Position numbers and translations under genes: made by a program
Notes under the pieces: model-generated
Database searches by the model: none
What the model saw: only the letters and a program-made list of their open reading frames with translations
Told to the model about the DNA's origin: nothing
Part shown: piece after piece, positions 1-8,898 of the stretch
Layout of the letters: each line of letters begins with the position of its first letter
Numbering within the stretch: the first letter of the stretch is position 1
Source: Janibacter massiliensis
GTDB taxonomy: Bacteria; Actinomycetota; Actinomycetes; Actinomycetales; Dermatophilaceae
Direction of reading: 5' to 3'
Assembly (NCBI RefSeq): GCF_900289115.1
Contig: NZ_LT985196.1
Coordinates: forward strand, 2,343,995-2,407,994
DNA: 64,000 bases

Positions 1-43
1 ATCCCCGCCCGCCCCCGGGACGGGGACGGGGACGGGCGGGGAT
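1..43. terminator. GC-rich hairpin downstream of the small membrane protein gene
   Basis: An 11-bp perfect inverted repeat (1-11 with 33-43) encloses a G/C-rich loop. It lies just past the stop of the minus-strand gene at 62-292 and could end the smc transcript. No U-run is visible, which is usual for actinobacterial terminators. The window edge hides the next gene, which in this gene order would usually be ftsY. Confidence 0.5.
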
Positions 44-61
44 CGGCTCAGGAGCCGGGGG

Positions 62-292
62 TCACTGGCGGAGCGAACGGACCTTCGCGGCGCCGGCCTT
101 CGTCGCCCCGGCGATCCCGGAGGTGGCCTGCCCGACCTTGTCGGTGCTGCGCCGGACCTTGACGACGACCTCCTCGCCGCGCTCCGTCAGCAGCTCACGT
201 CCCTCCCGGCGGGCGGGCACCGCGACGAGCGCGATGACCGCGAGGGAGAGCGCGGTGATCAGCAGGAGAGCCAGCACGACGGGGAGGAGCAT
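62..292 (-). CDS. Small single-pass membrane protein of unknown function
   Basis: This 76-residue protein begins with one strongly hydrophobic segment (about residues 2-26). A basic and charged cytoplasmic-looking tail follows, rich in Arg, Lys, Glu and Val and ending in a Gly/Ala/Lys-rich stretch. I do not recognise a named family. It starts 77 bp after the smc stop on the same strand, so it may be co-transcribed with smc. A strong hairpin follows its stop. The membrane segment is directly visible. Any link to chromosome segregation or to the signal-recognition genes that usually follow smc is only positional. Confidence 0.6.
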   Translation of the reverse strand: MLLPVVLALLLITALSLAVIALVAVPARREGRELLTERGEEVVVKVRRSTDKVGQATSGIAGATKAGAAKVRSLRQ

Positions 293-368
293 GACACCAT
301 CGTCCCCCGCCCGACGGCGCCTCCAAAATCGACACGCGCGAAGGCCCCCCCCGTGACGGCGGAAGAGA

Positions 369-3300
369 TCAGACCGGGGCCGACCCCGTGTCCGCGGGCG
401 CGACGTCGCGGATCCGTTGGCTGACGACCGTGGTGATCCCGTTGCCCTGCATCGAGACGCCGTAGAGCGCGTCGGCGACCTCCATCGTCTTCTTCTGGTG
501 GGTGATGACGATGAGCTGGCTGCTGTCCCGCAGCTCCTCGAACAGGGTGATGAGGCGCCCGAGGTTGGTGTCGTCGAGGGCCGCCTCGACCTCGTCCATG
601 ATGTAGAAGGGGCTCGGACGGGCCTTGAAGATCGCCACGAGCAGCGCGACCGCGACGAGCGAGCGCTCCCCGCCCGACAGCAGCGACAGTCGCTTGACCT
701 TCTTGCCGGGCGGACGTGCCTCGACCTCGAGCCCGGTCGTGAGGAGGTCGTCGGGGTTCGTCAGGACCAGCCGCCCCTCACCGCCGGGGAAGAGCCGACC
801 GAAGACCCGCTCGAACTGCTCGGCGGTGTCCGCGAACGCCTCCCCGAAGACCCGCTCGACCCGCTCGTCGACCTCCTTGACGATCTCGAGCAGGTCCGCC
901 TTCGAGCGGCGGAGGTCCTCGAGCTGGGTCACGAGGAAGGTGTGCCGTTCCTCGAGCGCGGCGAACTCCTCGAGGGCGAGCGGGTTCACCCGCCCGAGCG
1001 CCTTGAGGCCTCGCTCGGCGGTGCGCAGGCGCTTCTCCTGCTCCTCGCGCACGTACGGGCGCGGCTCGGGAGCGGGGGTGTCCTCCGTCGGCTCCGAGTC
1101 GTCCGGGCCGGGGACGTGCGGGACGAGGCGGTCGGGACCGAACTCGTCGACGAGGACGTCGGGGTCGATCCCCAGCTCCTCGACCGCCCGCTCGCGCAGC
1201 TGCTCGATGCGCGCGACCTGCTGGGCGCGGGCGACCTCGTCGGCGTGGACGCTGTCGGTGAGCTGCCGGAGCTCGTCCTGGGCGACGCCGAGCCGCTCCC
1301 GGGCCTGCCGCAGGGCCGCGTCGCGCTCGTCGTGCTCCCGCTGGGCGGCCTGGCGGCGCTCGTCGGCGATCCCGACGAGGGAGGCGATGCGGGCCGCTCC
1401 CCATGCCCCGGCCTCGTGCACGGCGCGGGCGACCTCGGCCTCCCGGCGGCGGCGCTCGCGCCGGGCGCGCAACCGGTCGCGGGCGGCCTGCTCGTTGCGC
1501 GCGGCGCCCTCGAGCGACTCGGCTCGGCCGCGCAGGGACCGCGCCCGCTCCTCGGTCGTGCGCAGCGTGAGCCGGAGCTCGGTCTCGGCCGTCCGGGCCC
1601 GGGATGCCTCGAGCTCGAGCCGGTCCCGCTCGTCGGTCGAGTCGTCGGCGTCCTCCGGCTCCTCCTGCTGCGCGGCGGCGAGCCGTTCCTCGAGCCCGGC
1701 GAGCTCGACCCGGTCCCCCTCGAGCCGGTCCCGGACCGCGGCGGCGTTCTTCTCCGTGCGGTCGGCCTCGGCGTGGGCGGTGCGGACCGCGGCCCGCAAC
1801 GAGCCGAGCTTCTCGGCGACGGCCGACATCCGGGCGTCCGACTCGTGCAGGGCCTCGAGGGCCGCGTCCAGCCGGGCGCGGGCCCGGGTGACGGCCTCGC
1901 GGGCGGGGACGAGGGCGAACCCGATCTCCTCCCCCCGCGCGGCGTGGCCGGCGACCTCACGCTCCGCCTCCTCGAGCGCGGCGGTCAGCTCGAGCTGGCT
2001 CGGCGGGGGGGCGCTGCCGCCGCGGACCCCGGCGGCCGTGACGACGTCCCCGTCCGGGGTGACCGCCGTGACCGACGGCTCGGCGGCGACGAGGCGGGCG
2101 GGGGCCTGCGCATCGGGAACGAGAGCGACGAGGTCGAGGACCCGGGCGAGCACCCCGCCCACGCCGTTGCGGGCGCTCGTCATGTCGAGCGCCCACACGG
2201 CTCCCTGGGGCAGCGGCGGGCGGTCGGACGCGGCGGGGGCGGGCGCGTCGGCGACGACGACGGTGACCTGACCGGCGTCGTCGGTGCGCAGCCGGTCGAG
2301 CGCGGACAACGCGCTGGGCGTGTCCGCGACGGCGACGGCGTCAGCGGCCTGGCCGAGCGCCGCGGCGACCGCGGCCTCGTGGCCCCCGGTGACGTCGACG
2401 AGCGTCGGGAGGGCTCCGATGAGCCCCGGGAGGTCGTCGCCGAGCTCGAGCAGCGCGGCACCGCCGTCCTTGCGACGCAGGCTCATCGCGAGCGCCTCGA
2501 CCCGGGCGGCAGCAGCGCCGCGGGCGGACTCGACGGCTCGCCGCCCGGTCTCGAGGCGCTCGACCTCGGCCTCGGCGGCCCGGACCGCCTCCTCCGCCGC
2601 CTCGTACGCGGAGTCGAGGTCCCCCTCACCCGACTCGTCGGCGGCGATCGTCCCCTCGAGCGCGTGGAACTCCGCCTCCGCGGCGCTTGCGCGCGCCCGG
2701 GCAGCCTCCGCGGCCTCGACGAGCCGACCGGCCTCGGCCTCACCGGCCTCGATGCGGCTACGGCGGGCCCCGACCTGCCCCGCGAGCCGCGCGAGCCCCT
2801 CGCGCCGGTCGGCGGCCGCGCGGGCCAGGGCCGCCAGGCGGTCGCGCTCGCGGGTGTGGGCGGACTCGGCCTCCTCCTTCGCGGCGACGGCCGCCTCGAC
2901 CTTCTCGCGGACCGCGGCGACCTCGGCGAGCATCGCCTGCTCGGCCTCACGGGCCCGTGCGGCCTGGGCGCGCAGCTCCTCGGGGTCGCGGCCGCTCGTC
3001 GACTCCTCCTCGTCGTCCCGGGTGAGCAGGCGCACCCGGTCGCTCGCGAGCGCGGCCGTCGCCTCGAGCCGCTCGGCCAGCGACCGCAGGCGCACCCACC
3101 GGTCCCCCGCGGCGGCGAGCTCGGGCGCTGCGGCCCGGGCGGCCTCGTCGAGCGCGCGGGTCTGTCCCTGCAGCTGCGCGACGGTCTCCTCGGCGCGAGC
3201 CCTGCGGGCCAGGAGCGCACGCTCGTCTGCGACCTCCTGCTCCAGCGCCGACGTCAGCTGGACGAGGTCGTCGGCGAGCAGGCGGGAGCGGGCGTCCCGG

Positions 3301-3965
3301 GCGTCGGCCTGGATCGTCGCGGCGCGGCGGGCGGCCTCGGCCTGACGACCGAGGGGACCGAGCTGACGCCGCAGCTCGCTCGTGAGGTCGGCCAGGCGGG
3401 CGAGGTTTACCTCCATCCCCTCGAGCTTGCGCAGCGCCTTCTCCTTGCGCTTGCGGTGCTTGAGGACGCCGGCGGCCTCCTCGATGAATCCCCGGCGTTC
3501 CTCCGGGGTGGCGCGCAGGACGGCGTCGAGCTGCCCCTGCCCGACGATGACGTGCATCTCCCGGCCGATGCCGGAGTCGGACAGCAGCTCCTGGATGTCA
3601 AGGAGGCGGCAGCTCGTGCCGTTGATCGCGTACTCGGACCCGCCGTTGCGGAACATCGTCCGGCTGATCGTCACCTCGGTGTAGTCGATCGGCAGGGCGC
3701 CGTCCGAGTTGTCGATCGTCATCGTCACCTCGGCGCGACCGAGCGGTGGCCGCCCGGAGGTGCCGGCGAAGATGACGTCCTCCATCTTCCCGCCGCGCAG
3801 GGTCTTCGCGCCCTGCTCGCCCATGACCCAGGCGAGGGCGTCGACGACGTTCGACTTCCCGGACCCGTTCGGGCCGACGATGCACGTGATGCCGGGCTCG
3901 AGCCGCAGGTGGGTCGCCGACGCGAAGGACTTGAAGCCCTTGAGGGTCAGGCTCTTGACGTACAC
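369..3965 (-). CDS. smc: Chromosome partition protein SMC
   Basis: SMC is the ATPase arm of the condensin complex. It dimerises through a hinge and works with ScpA and ScpB to compact and segregate the chromosome. The 1198-residue protein has an N-terminal Walker A (GPNGSGKS, residues 31-38), long Glu/Arg/Ala-rich coiled-coil arms and a central hinge around residues 500-650. The C-terminal head carries the ABC signature LSGGERSL (about residue 1095) and the Walker B FYIMDEVEAALDD. Length and domain order match full-length bacterial SMC. The start is GTG at 3965. In Actinobacteria smc normally follows mutM directly; here four extra genes, the DUF222 gene and the metal island separate them. Confidence 0.97.
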   Translation of the reverse strand: MYVKSLTLKGFKSFASATHLRLEPGITCIVGPNGSGKSNVVDALAWVMGEQGAKTLRGGKMEDVIFAGTSGRPPLGRAEVTMTIDNSDGALPIDYTEVTISRTMFRNGGSEYAINGTSCRLLDIQELLSDSGIGREMHVIVGQGQLDAVLRATPEERRGFIEEAAGVLKHRKRKEKALRKLEGMEVNLARLADLTSELRRQLGPLGRQAEAARRAATIQADARDARSRLLADDLVQLTSALEQEVADERALLARRARAEETVAQLQGQTRALDEAARAAAPELAAAGDRWVRLRSLAERLEATAALASDRVRLLTRDDEEESTSGRDPEELRAQAARAREAEQAMLAEVAAVREKVEAAVAAKEEAESAHTRERDRLAALARAAADRREGLARLAGQVGARRSRIEAGEAEAGRLVEAAEAARARASAAEAEFHALEGTIAADESGEGDLDSAYEAAEEAVRAAEAEVERLETGRRAVESARGAAAARVEALAMSLRRKDGGAALLELGDDLPGLIGALPTLVDVTGGHEAAVAAALGQAADAVAVADTPSALSALDRLRTDDAGQVTVVVADAPAPAASDRPPLPQGAVWALDMTSARNGVGGVLARVLDLVALVPDAQAPARLVAAEPSVTAVTPDGDVVTAAGVRGGSAPPPSQLELTAALEEAEREVAGHAARGEEIGFALVPAREAVTRARARLDAALEALHESDARMSAVAEKLGSLRAAVRTAHAEADRTEKNAAAVRDRLEGDRVELAGLEERLAAAQQEEPEDADDSTDERDRLELEASRARTAETELRLTLRTTEERARSLRGRAESLEGAARNEQAARDRLRARRERRRREAEVARAVHEAGAWGAARIASLVGIADERRQAAQREHDERDAALRQARERLGVAQDELRQLTDSVHADEVARAQQVARIEQLRERAVEELGIDPDVLVDEFGPDRLVPHVPGPDDSEPTEDTPAPEPRPYVREEQEKRLRTAERGLKALGRVNPLALEEFAALEERHTFLVTQLEDLRRSKADLLEIVKEVDERVERVFGEAFADTAEQFERVFGRLFPGGEGRLVLTNPDDLLTTGLEVEARPPGKKVKRLSLLSGGERSLVAVALLVAIFKARPSPFYIMDEVEAALDDTNLGRLITLFEELRDSSQLIVITHQKKTMEVADALYGVSMQGNGITTVVSQRIRDVAPADTGSAPV

Positions 3966-4022
3966 GCGGGCGGCTCCGGGGACGGGGACGGTCGGGCCAC
4001 CCTACCTGCGCCCCGCCAGGAC

Positions 4023-4679
4023 TCAGGCCGTCTTCAGGCGTGCCTCGACCTCATCGATCGTCGATCCGTCGATCGCACGGGCGAGATCGTCCAGCCGATC
4101 GTCACGACGAGGCGAGACATCCACCCGGCCGTCGACGACCCGGAACGTGCCGCCCGCCGAGAACGCCCCCCAGACCGATCGCCCTCCTTGGCGATCAGGC
4201 GTGTCCCCCAGCACGAGAAGCACCTCGTCCCCGGCCTTCAGCCAGGGCTGGCCGGACTCGGTCTGGCGATCGCCCTCCCCTGACGAGGCAGGGACGGCCC
4301 GCTCGTACTCGACGTAGCCGTTGTGAATGTCGATCTCCTGCGGCGTGCGGACGGCCGTGAGGTGGCGGTCGACCTTGACGGTGACGACATGGAGCGCCAA
4401 GAAGCTGTCGGTGTCACCATCGGGCGTCGTTTCCCACGACCGGGTGACGGTCCCCGTCACCACAGCGTGCTTCGCGGCGTCGCGCAGACCACCCAGCACC
4501 TCGCGCTCAAGGGTGACTGCACGGACCCCCGGATCGACCCCCGTGGTGCCCGCAGCCGTCGAGGTGGCCGACCGGTCATCGCCCACCGGGGCGTCGCGTG
4601 ACGCGTCGTCGCTGCACCCGACGAGGCCTAGACCGGCGACCAGCGCTGCGACCCCTGTCCAGAGCCGAATCCCTGCCAT
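4023..4679 (-). CDS. Putative lipoprotein of unknown function
   Basis: This 218-residue protein starts with a hydrophobic signal sequence ending in a lipobox-like Leu-Val-Gly-Cys (about residues 19-22), so it should be exported and lipid-anchored. The mature part is acidic and Thr/Asp-rich, with beta-type sequence in the middle (residues 75-150) and no Cys beyond the lipobox. I do not recognise a characterised family. It is the next gene upstream of smc on the same strand, about 57 bp away, and starts 19 bp beyond the chorismate mutase fusion gene's stop. It is a real gene by codon bias and signal peptide; its role is unknown. Confidence 0.75.
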   Translation of the reverse strand: MAGIRLWTGVAALVAGLGLVGCSDDASRDAPVGDDRSATSTAAGTTGVDPGVRAVTLEREVLGGLRDAAKHAVVTGTVTRSWETTPDGDTDSFLALHVVTVKVDRHLTAVRTPQEIDIHNGYVEYERAVPASSGEGDRQTESGQPWLKAGDEVLLVLGDTPDRQGGRSVWGAFSAGGTFRVVDGRVDVSPRRDDRLDDLARAIDGSTIDEVEARLKTA

Positions 4680-4694
4680 GCCCCCGACGGTATG

Positions 4695-5360
4695 TCAGTC
4701 GGGCGGTTCGATGGTGGCGACCTCGGTGACCGCGTCGACCGGGATCGGCCCGTACACGTGGGGGAAGAGCTCGTCACCGCCGGGCACACCGGGTTCCCGG
4801 ACGACCTCGGCCTCGAGCCGAGCGGGGTCGATGGTCAGCAGCAGCAGCGGCCCGTCGACGTCTGCGTAGAAGCGCCTCCGGACGCCCTGCCACTGGTGCG
4901 GGCCGCTCGCGTGGATGAACCCGACCTCCTCGAGGGTCATCCCGCGGGTCGAGACCCGGTACTCGCCCACCTCCCGGGCCCGGGCCCAGTCCTCCGGGAG
5001 CGCGAGGTGGAAGATCGCCGGGGCAGGGTCCGTGCCGCGGTCGCCCCCCTCCCCTGCGATGGCCTCGTGGTGGCGGATGACCTCGGCGATGACGAAGGTG
5101 AGGAACTTCTCGGCGAACGTCGGGTCGAGCCCGGCATCGTCCGCAAGCGAGCGCAACCGGGCGATCTGACGCTCCTCGCGGGAGGGGTCGGCCGGGGGCA
5201 GCCCACGCTCGGCCTTGAGCACCCCGACCCGCTGCGTCGCCTTGAACCGCTCGGCGAGCAGGTGGACGAGCGCGGCGTCGATGTTGTCGATGCTCGACCG
5301 CAGGCGCTGCAGCTCGGCGGGGACCTCGACGGGTGGCGTGGTGCTCGGGTCGGTGCTCAC
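4695..5360 (-). CDS. Chorismate mutase-DUF952 fusion protein
   Basis: Residues of about 17-100 form an all-helical AroQ-type chorismate mutase domain (LRSSIDNIDAALVHLLAERF, then K-AERGLPP and a late VIRHHE motif). That domain would convert chorismate to prephenate in Phe/Tyr synthesis. Residues of about 115-215 match the DUF952 family (IFHLALPEDW near the start, FIHASGPHQW, then HVYGPIPVDAV), whose function is unsettled. I chose the GTG at 5360 (221 residues) because upstream sequence in frame is low-complexity and overlaps the divergent gene's leader. The gene stands alone, with the acyltransferase diverging 79 bp away. Both halves are seen in sequence; a joint function is inference. Confidence 0.8.
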   Translation of the reverse strand: MSTDPSTTPPVEVPAELQRLRSSIDNIDAALVHLLAERFKATQRVGVLKAERGLPPADPSREERQIARLRSLADDAGLDPTFAEKFLTFVIAEVIRHHEAIAGEGGDRGTDPAPAIFHLALPEDWARAREVGEYRVSTRGMTLEEVGFIHASGPHQWQGVRRRFYADVDGPLLLLTIDPARLEAEVVREPGVPGGDELFPHVYGPIPVDAVTEVATIEPPD

Positions 5361-5439
5361 GGACGCCAGCGTAGGAGCGCGGCACGGGCTCCGGCGCGCC
5401 TGCCCGACCGACGGACGCGCGCTCCCTACGGTGACGACC

Positions 5440-7302
5440 ATGGCGGCGACCACCGAGGCGGTCGGCGCGGCGCGGGCCGTGCCGGAACGACCTCGTGCGC
5501 GCGTCCACCTTCCCGGGCTCGACGGCCTGCGCGGGCTGGCGGTCATCGCCGTCATCGTCTACCACCTCGAGGGTTCCTGGCTGCCCGGTGGCTTCCTCGG
5601 CGTCGACGTCTTCTTCGTCGTCTCCGGGTTCCTCATCACCACGCTGCTGCTGCGCGAGGGTGAGCGGACCGGGCGTATCGACCTGCGCTCGTTCTGGGTC
5701 CGGCGCGCCCGACGACTCCTGCCGGCGCTCCTGCTGTGCGTCGTCGGGTCCGTCCTCGTCGCCTCCCTGTCCGAGCGCGACCTGCTCGTCGGGATCGGCC
5801 GGCAGGTCCTCGGCGCCCTGACGTTCAGCACGAACTGGCTCGAGATCGGCGCGGGCTCGGACTACTTCGACCGCGGCTCCCCCCAGCTGTTCCGAAGCCT
5901 GTGGTCGCTCGCCGTCGAGGAGCAGTTCTACCTCCTGTGGCCGTTCGCGGTCGTCGGCCTGGGCGCGCTCACGCGCTCGTGGCGGGTCCGCACGGGTATC
6001 GCCGCCGGGCTCGCCACCCTCTCCACGATCCTCATGGCCGCAGCGTGGGAGCCGGGCTCGGCGACCCGCGCCTACTACGGCACCGACACCCACGCGACGG
6101 GCCTGATGATCGGCGCGGCGCTCGCGTTCGCGTGGTCGGCACCGCACCGCGCGTGGACGAGCACGGTGACGTGGCAGCGGTACCGCCGGTGGGTCGTCGG
6201 GGGGAGCCTGGGGGTGCTCACGCTCCTCGTCGTCGTGCTCGCGGAGTCCTCCGCGGTCACCTTCCGCGGCGGGATCGCCCTCGCCTCGCTCGCGACCGCC
6301 GGCGTCCTCCTCGGGACGATCGACCGCGACGGCCCGCTGCGCCGCGCCCTCGAGTGGGGCCCGCTCACCGCCGTCGGTCGGCGTTCGTACGGGCTGTACC
6401 TGTGGCACTGGCCGGTCATCCTCGTCGTCGCCCAGGACATCCCGGCGAGCGACGGGACCGCCCGGTTCCTCTGGTCCCGGGTGTGGGCCGTCGTCGTCAC
6501 GTGGGCGTGCGCGGACCTGTCCTTCCGGCTCGTCGAGACGCCGATGCGGCGGCACGGCTTCCGCGGCTGCGCCCGGCTGCTCCTCGCGCGCCTGGGGCCG
6601 CTCGACGGGCGCCGGGCGAAGATCGCCCTGGCCGCCGGCCTCCTCACCGCCGTCGCGGTGACGACGGTCGTCCTCACCGCGCCCGACACGAGCTCGACGC
6701 AGCGGATGATCGAGGCGAACGAGGCCGCGGCGTCCGGGCCCCGGCAGGACGAGACGGTCGTGCTGCGGGACGACTTCACCATGCCGAGGGGGCGGGAGAT
6801 CGACGCCTTCGGCGACTCGATGATGGTCGGTGCGGTCCCCGCGCTGAAGTACTACTTCCCCGGCATCCAGATCGACGCGCGCTCGAACCGGCACTGGTCG
6901 GACGGGGAGGCGGCGGTCGAGCGGGCCGGCGACACCCTGCGCCGCGCCGTCGTCATGTCCTTCGGGACGAATGCGGGTATCGACGAGGCGACCGTGACCG
7001 CGGTTCTCGACCGGATCGGGCCGGACCGGATGGTCGTCCTCGTCACGATCCACATCGACGAGCCGCGCACGAGGGCGGACAACACCCTGCTGCGGCGGGT
7101 GGCGAAGGAGCGGGCGAACGTCGAGGTCGCCGACTGGGACGCGGCGGTGCGTTCGCGCCCCGATCAGCTCCAGCCCGACGGCATCCACCCCAGCCTCGAG
7201 GGCGCGCACCTCTACGCCTCGACCATCCGCGCCGCCTTCGCCCGGTTGTCGGAGGAGGCCACGGGGACGAAGGTGAAGCTCGCGCCGAAGCCCATGCCCT
7301 GA
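5440..7302 (+). CDS. Membrane acyltransferase 3 with C-terminal SGNH domain (OatA-like)
   Basis: The N-terminal two thirds (about residues 25-390) is an acyltransferase-3 domain with about ten membrane segments. It carries the typical LDGLRGLAVIAVIVYH start, the Gly-Val-Asp-Val-Phe-Phe-Val-Val-Ser-Gly motif and RRARRLLPAL. The extracytoplasmic C-terminus is an SGNH esterase fold with Gly-Asp-Ser (FGDSMM), a GTNAG block and a final Asp-x-x-His (DGIHP). This layout matches enzymes such as OatA that move acetyl groups onto peptidoglycan or surface glycans; the substrate here is unknown. The ATG at 5440 gives 620 residues and follows a short divergent promoter region. The gene is monocistronic and is followed by a hairpin at 7321. 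Confidence 0.9.
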   Translation: MAATTEAVGAARAVPERPRARVHLPGLDGLRGLAVIAVIVYHLEGSWLPGGFLGVDVFFVVSGFLITTLLLREGERTGRIDLRSFWVRRARRLLPALLLCVVGSVLVASLSERDLLVGIGRQVLGALTFSTNWLEIGAGSDYFDRGSPQLFRSLWSLAVEEQFYLLWPFAVVGLGALTRSWRVRTGIAAGLATLSTILMAAAWEPGSATRAYYGTDTHATGLMIGAALAFAWSAPHRAWTSTVTWQRYRRWVVGGSLGVLTLLVVVLAESSAVTFRGGIALASLATAGVLLGTIDRDGPLRRALEWGPLTAVGRRSYGLYLWHWPVILVVAQDIPASDGTARFLWSRVWAVVVTWACADLSFRLVETPMRRHGFRGCARLLLARLGPLDGRRAKIALAAGLLTAVAVTTVVLTAPDTSSTQRMIEANEAAASGPRQDETVVLRDDFTMPRGREIDAFGDSMMVGAVPALKYYFPGIQIDARSNRHWSDGEAAVERAGDTLRRAVVMSFGTNAGIDEATVTAVLDRIGPDRMVVLVTIHIDEPRTRADNTLLRRVAKERANVEVADWDAAVRSRPDQLQPDGIHPSLEGAHLYASTIRAAFARLSEEATGTKVKLAPKPMP

Positions 7303-7320
7303 TCGTCGGGCGGGTGACGG

Positions 7321-7344
7321 TTCGTTCCCGGCCGTGGGAACGAA
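7321..7344. terminator. Perfect 9-bp hairpin between acyltransferase and DUF222 genes
   Basis: Arms at 7321-7329 and 7336-7344 are perfectly complementary around a 6-nt loop. The hairpin sits 18 bp after the acyltransferase stop and 42 bp before the DUF222-HNH start. It could be a terminator, or an operator of the downstream gene. A near-identical hairpin (same arms, 6-nt loop) lies inside that gene at 8284-8306, which argues for a shared recognition role. Confidence 0.5.
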
Positions 7345-7386
7345 GGCCCGGTCCCGTTGTCGGACCCCTCCGGCAGAGTCGTACAC

Positions 7387-8895
7387 ATGTTCGATGACAT
7401 CGACACCCTGTGCGCGACGATCGTCGACGGCCTGCGGGTCGGCGCAATGGCCGCTGCCACCCTCGCGCCCTCGCAGGACCTCGAGACGTTGACGAGGGCC
7501 GCAGCGTCGTTGGAACGGGTGCGCCGGGCCGCCGACGCCGCACAGCTGGCCGTCCTGGCCGACATCGGCCGCCGGGGACACGACCGCGGGCCCGACGGGT
7601 CGCTCGTCGAGACCCGGACGCCGCCGGGCCTCGTCGCGGAGATGGCGCCCGATGTCGTCGCGATGACCCTCGACTGCCGGCCCCACGAGTCACGGGTCCG
7701 GACCGAGCTGGCGGTACGGCTGGCGCATGATCTCGACCCGCTCCTGCGCCCGCTGCTCGAGGGTGAGGTGCCGGAGGACACCCTGCGTCTGGTCGCCGAC
7801 GAGACCGCCGACGCCTCCTCGCAGGGCGTGCGGGCGTGCGTCGGGCACCTCCTCGCGGCCAAGCGCGGCACGCGGACGCCGCGGCTCCAGGCCCTCGACC
7901 GCCACGACCTCGCCCAGGCGTGCCGCCGGGTGCTCGACCGGACCGACCCGGGGTGGCGTGAGGCAAGAGCGGCGCAGAACAGAACGACGCGGACCGATGT
8001 CACGACCTACCCCGGGCCGACCGGCACGACCGTGATCGCCGCGACGCTGCCGAGCGAGGTGGCTCTCGTCATCACCGCGAGCGTCGACCAGCTCGCGCGG
8101 CAGCGGCGGCGGGACGACCCCGACCTCACCGCGGGCGCGGCCCGTGCGATGGCGCTGGCGGACCTCGCAATGCGCGGGGTGGAGGTGAGCACCCACGTCA
8201 CGCTCGGGCTCGCGCTCGTCCACGGGTCCGGGCCCGGGTCCGGGTCCGGGTCTGGATCCGGCTGCGGACCGGCCCGCCCAGGGTTCGTTCCCTCGGGCGG
8301 GAACGAGACCGCTCCGGCGTGGGTGGGCGGGGTGGAGGTCCCCCGGCTGGGATGGATCCCCGGGTCGGTCGTCCAGACCCTCGTGGAACGGCTGGACACC
8401 CGGGTGACCCGCGCGCTGCTCGATCCCGAGGAGGGGACCGTCTCGGAGACCTCGTCCGTGGGCTACGTGCCCTCGCCCGCGGTCCGACGCCTGGTGCAGC
8501 TTCGTGACACCCGGTGCCGGATGTGGGGATGCAGCCGACGCGTCGCCGACTGCGACCTCGACCACGCAGTCCCCTACCCCGCGGGCCCGACCGCCGGGGC
8601 CAACCTGTCCGGGCTCTGCCGCCACCACCACCGGGTCAAGCACGCACCGGGGTGGCGCCACACCCTGCACGCCGACGGGACCACCGAGTGGACCTCGCCC
8701 GGCGGGACCCAGCGGGTCACGTGGCCGACCGCATACGCGGCTGCGGTCCCCGACCACCCGGCCTGGCGGCCGAGCAGTCTGCACGCCGGTCCGCCGATCG
8801 GCCCGATCGCCATGGAGCCGAGCGGCGACCTCGTCGACGCTGGCACAGAGGGCGCAGTGACCGAGGGTGCGGACGTCGGTTCTCCCCCGTTCTGA
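7387..8895 (+). CDS. DUF222 domain-containing HNH endonuclease-like protein (13E12 repeat family)
   Basis: The N-terminal region (about residues 20-260) is the helical DUF222 domain. The C-terminus holds an HNH nuclease motif: CRMWGCSRR, then DCDLDHAVPYP and LCRHHHRVKH, with the paired Cys/His that hold a zinc. This family is multi-copy in Actinobacteria and is suspected of mobile or intron-homing-like behaviour; its role is not settled. A Gly-Ser-Pro repeat linker at about residues 280-293 comes from a simple repeat in the DNA near 8222-8262. I chose the ATG at 7387; an in-frame TTG 30 bp upstream is less likely. It abuts the displaced mutM end and thus the left edge of the island. Confidence 0.85.
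   Translation: MFDDIDTLCATIVDGLRVGAMAAATLAPSQDLETLTRAAASLERVRRAADAAQLAVLADIGRRGHDRGPDGSLVETRTPPGLVAEMAPDVVAMTLDCRPHESRVRTELAVRLAHDLDPLLRPLLEGEVPEDTLRLVADETADASSQGVRACVGHLLAAKRGTRTPRLQALDRHDLAQACRRVLDRTDPGWREARAAQNRTTRTDVTTYPGPTGTTVIAATLPSEVALVITASVDQLARQRRRDDPDLTAGAARAMALADLAMRGVEVSTHVTLGLALVHGSGPGSGSGSGSGCGPARPGFVPSGGNETAPAWVGGVEVPRLGWIPGSVVQTLVERLDTRVTRALLDPEEGTVSETSSVGYVPSPAVRRLVQLRDTRCRMWGCSRRVADCDLDHAVPYPAGPTAGANLSGLCRHHHRVKHAPGWRHTLHADGTTEWTSPGGTQRVTWPTAYAAAVPDHPAWRPSSLHAGPPIGPIAMEPSGDLVDAGTEGAVTEGADVGSPPF
8284..8306. repeat. Internal inverted repeat matching the hairpin at 7321
   Basis: The left arm (8284-8292) is identical to the left arm at 7321-7329. The right arm (8299-8306) matches 8 of its 9 bases, and the loop is again 6 nt. 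The copy lies in the coding region just after the Gly/Ser-rich linker and encodes part of a variable segment before the HNH domain. Confidence 0.6.
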
Positions 8896-8898
8896 GCC

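Noticed and set aside
417-4283. Very long open frame on the plus strand opposite smc
   Set aside because: It is the antisense of smc and its neighbour, with Arg/Gly/Leu-rich low-complexity product. High GC keeps antisense frames open; no start signal or domain.
8216-8264. Short tandem repeat in the DUF222 gene as a possible CRISPR or VNTR
   Set aside because: It is a simple in-frame repeat encoding a Gly-Ser-Pro linker; no spacers or unit length typical of CRISPR. Length variation between strains is possible but not shown here.
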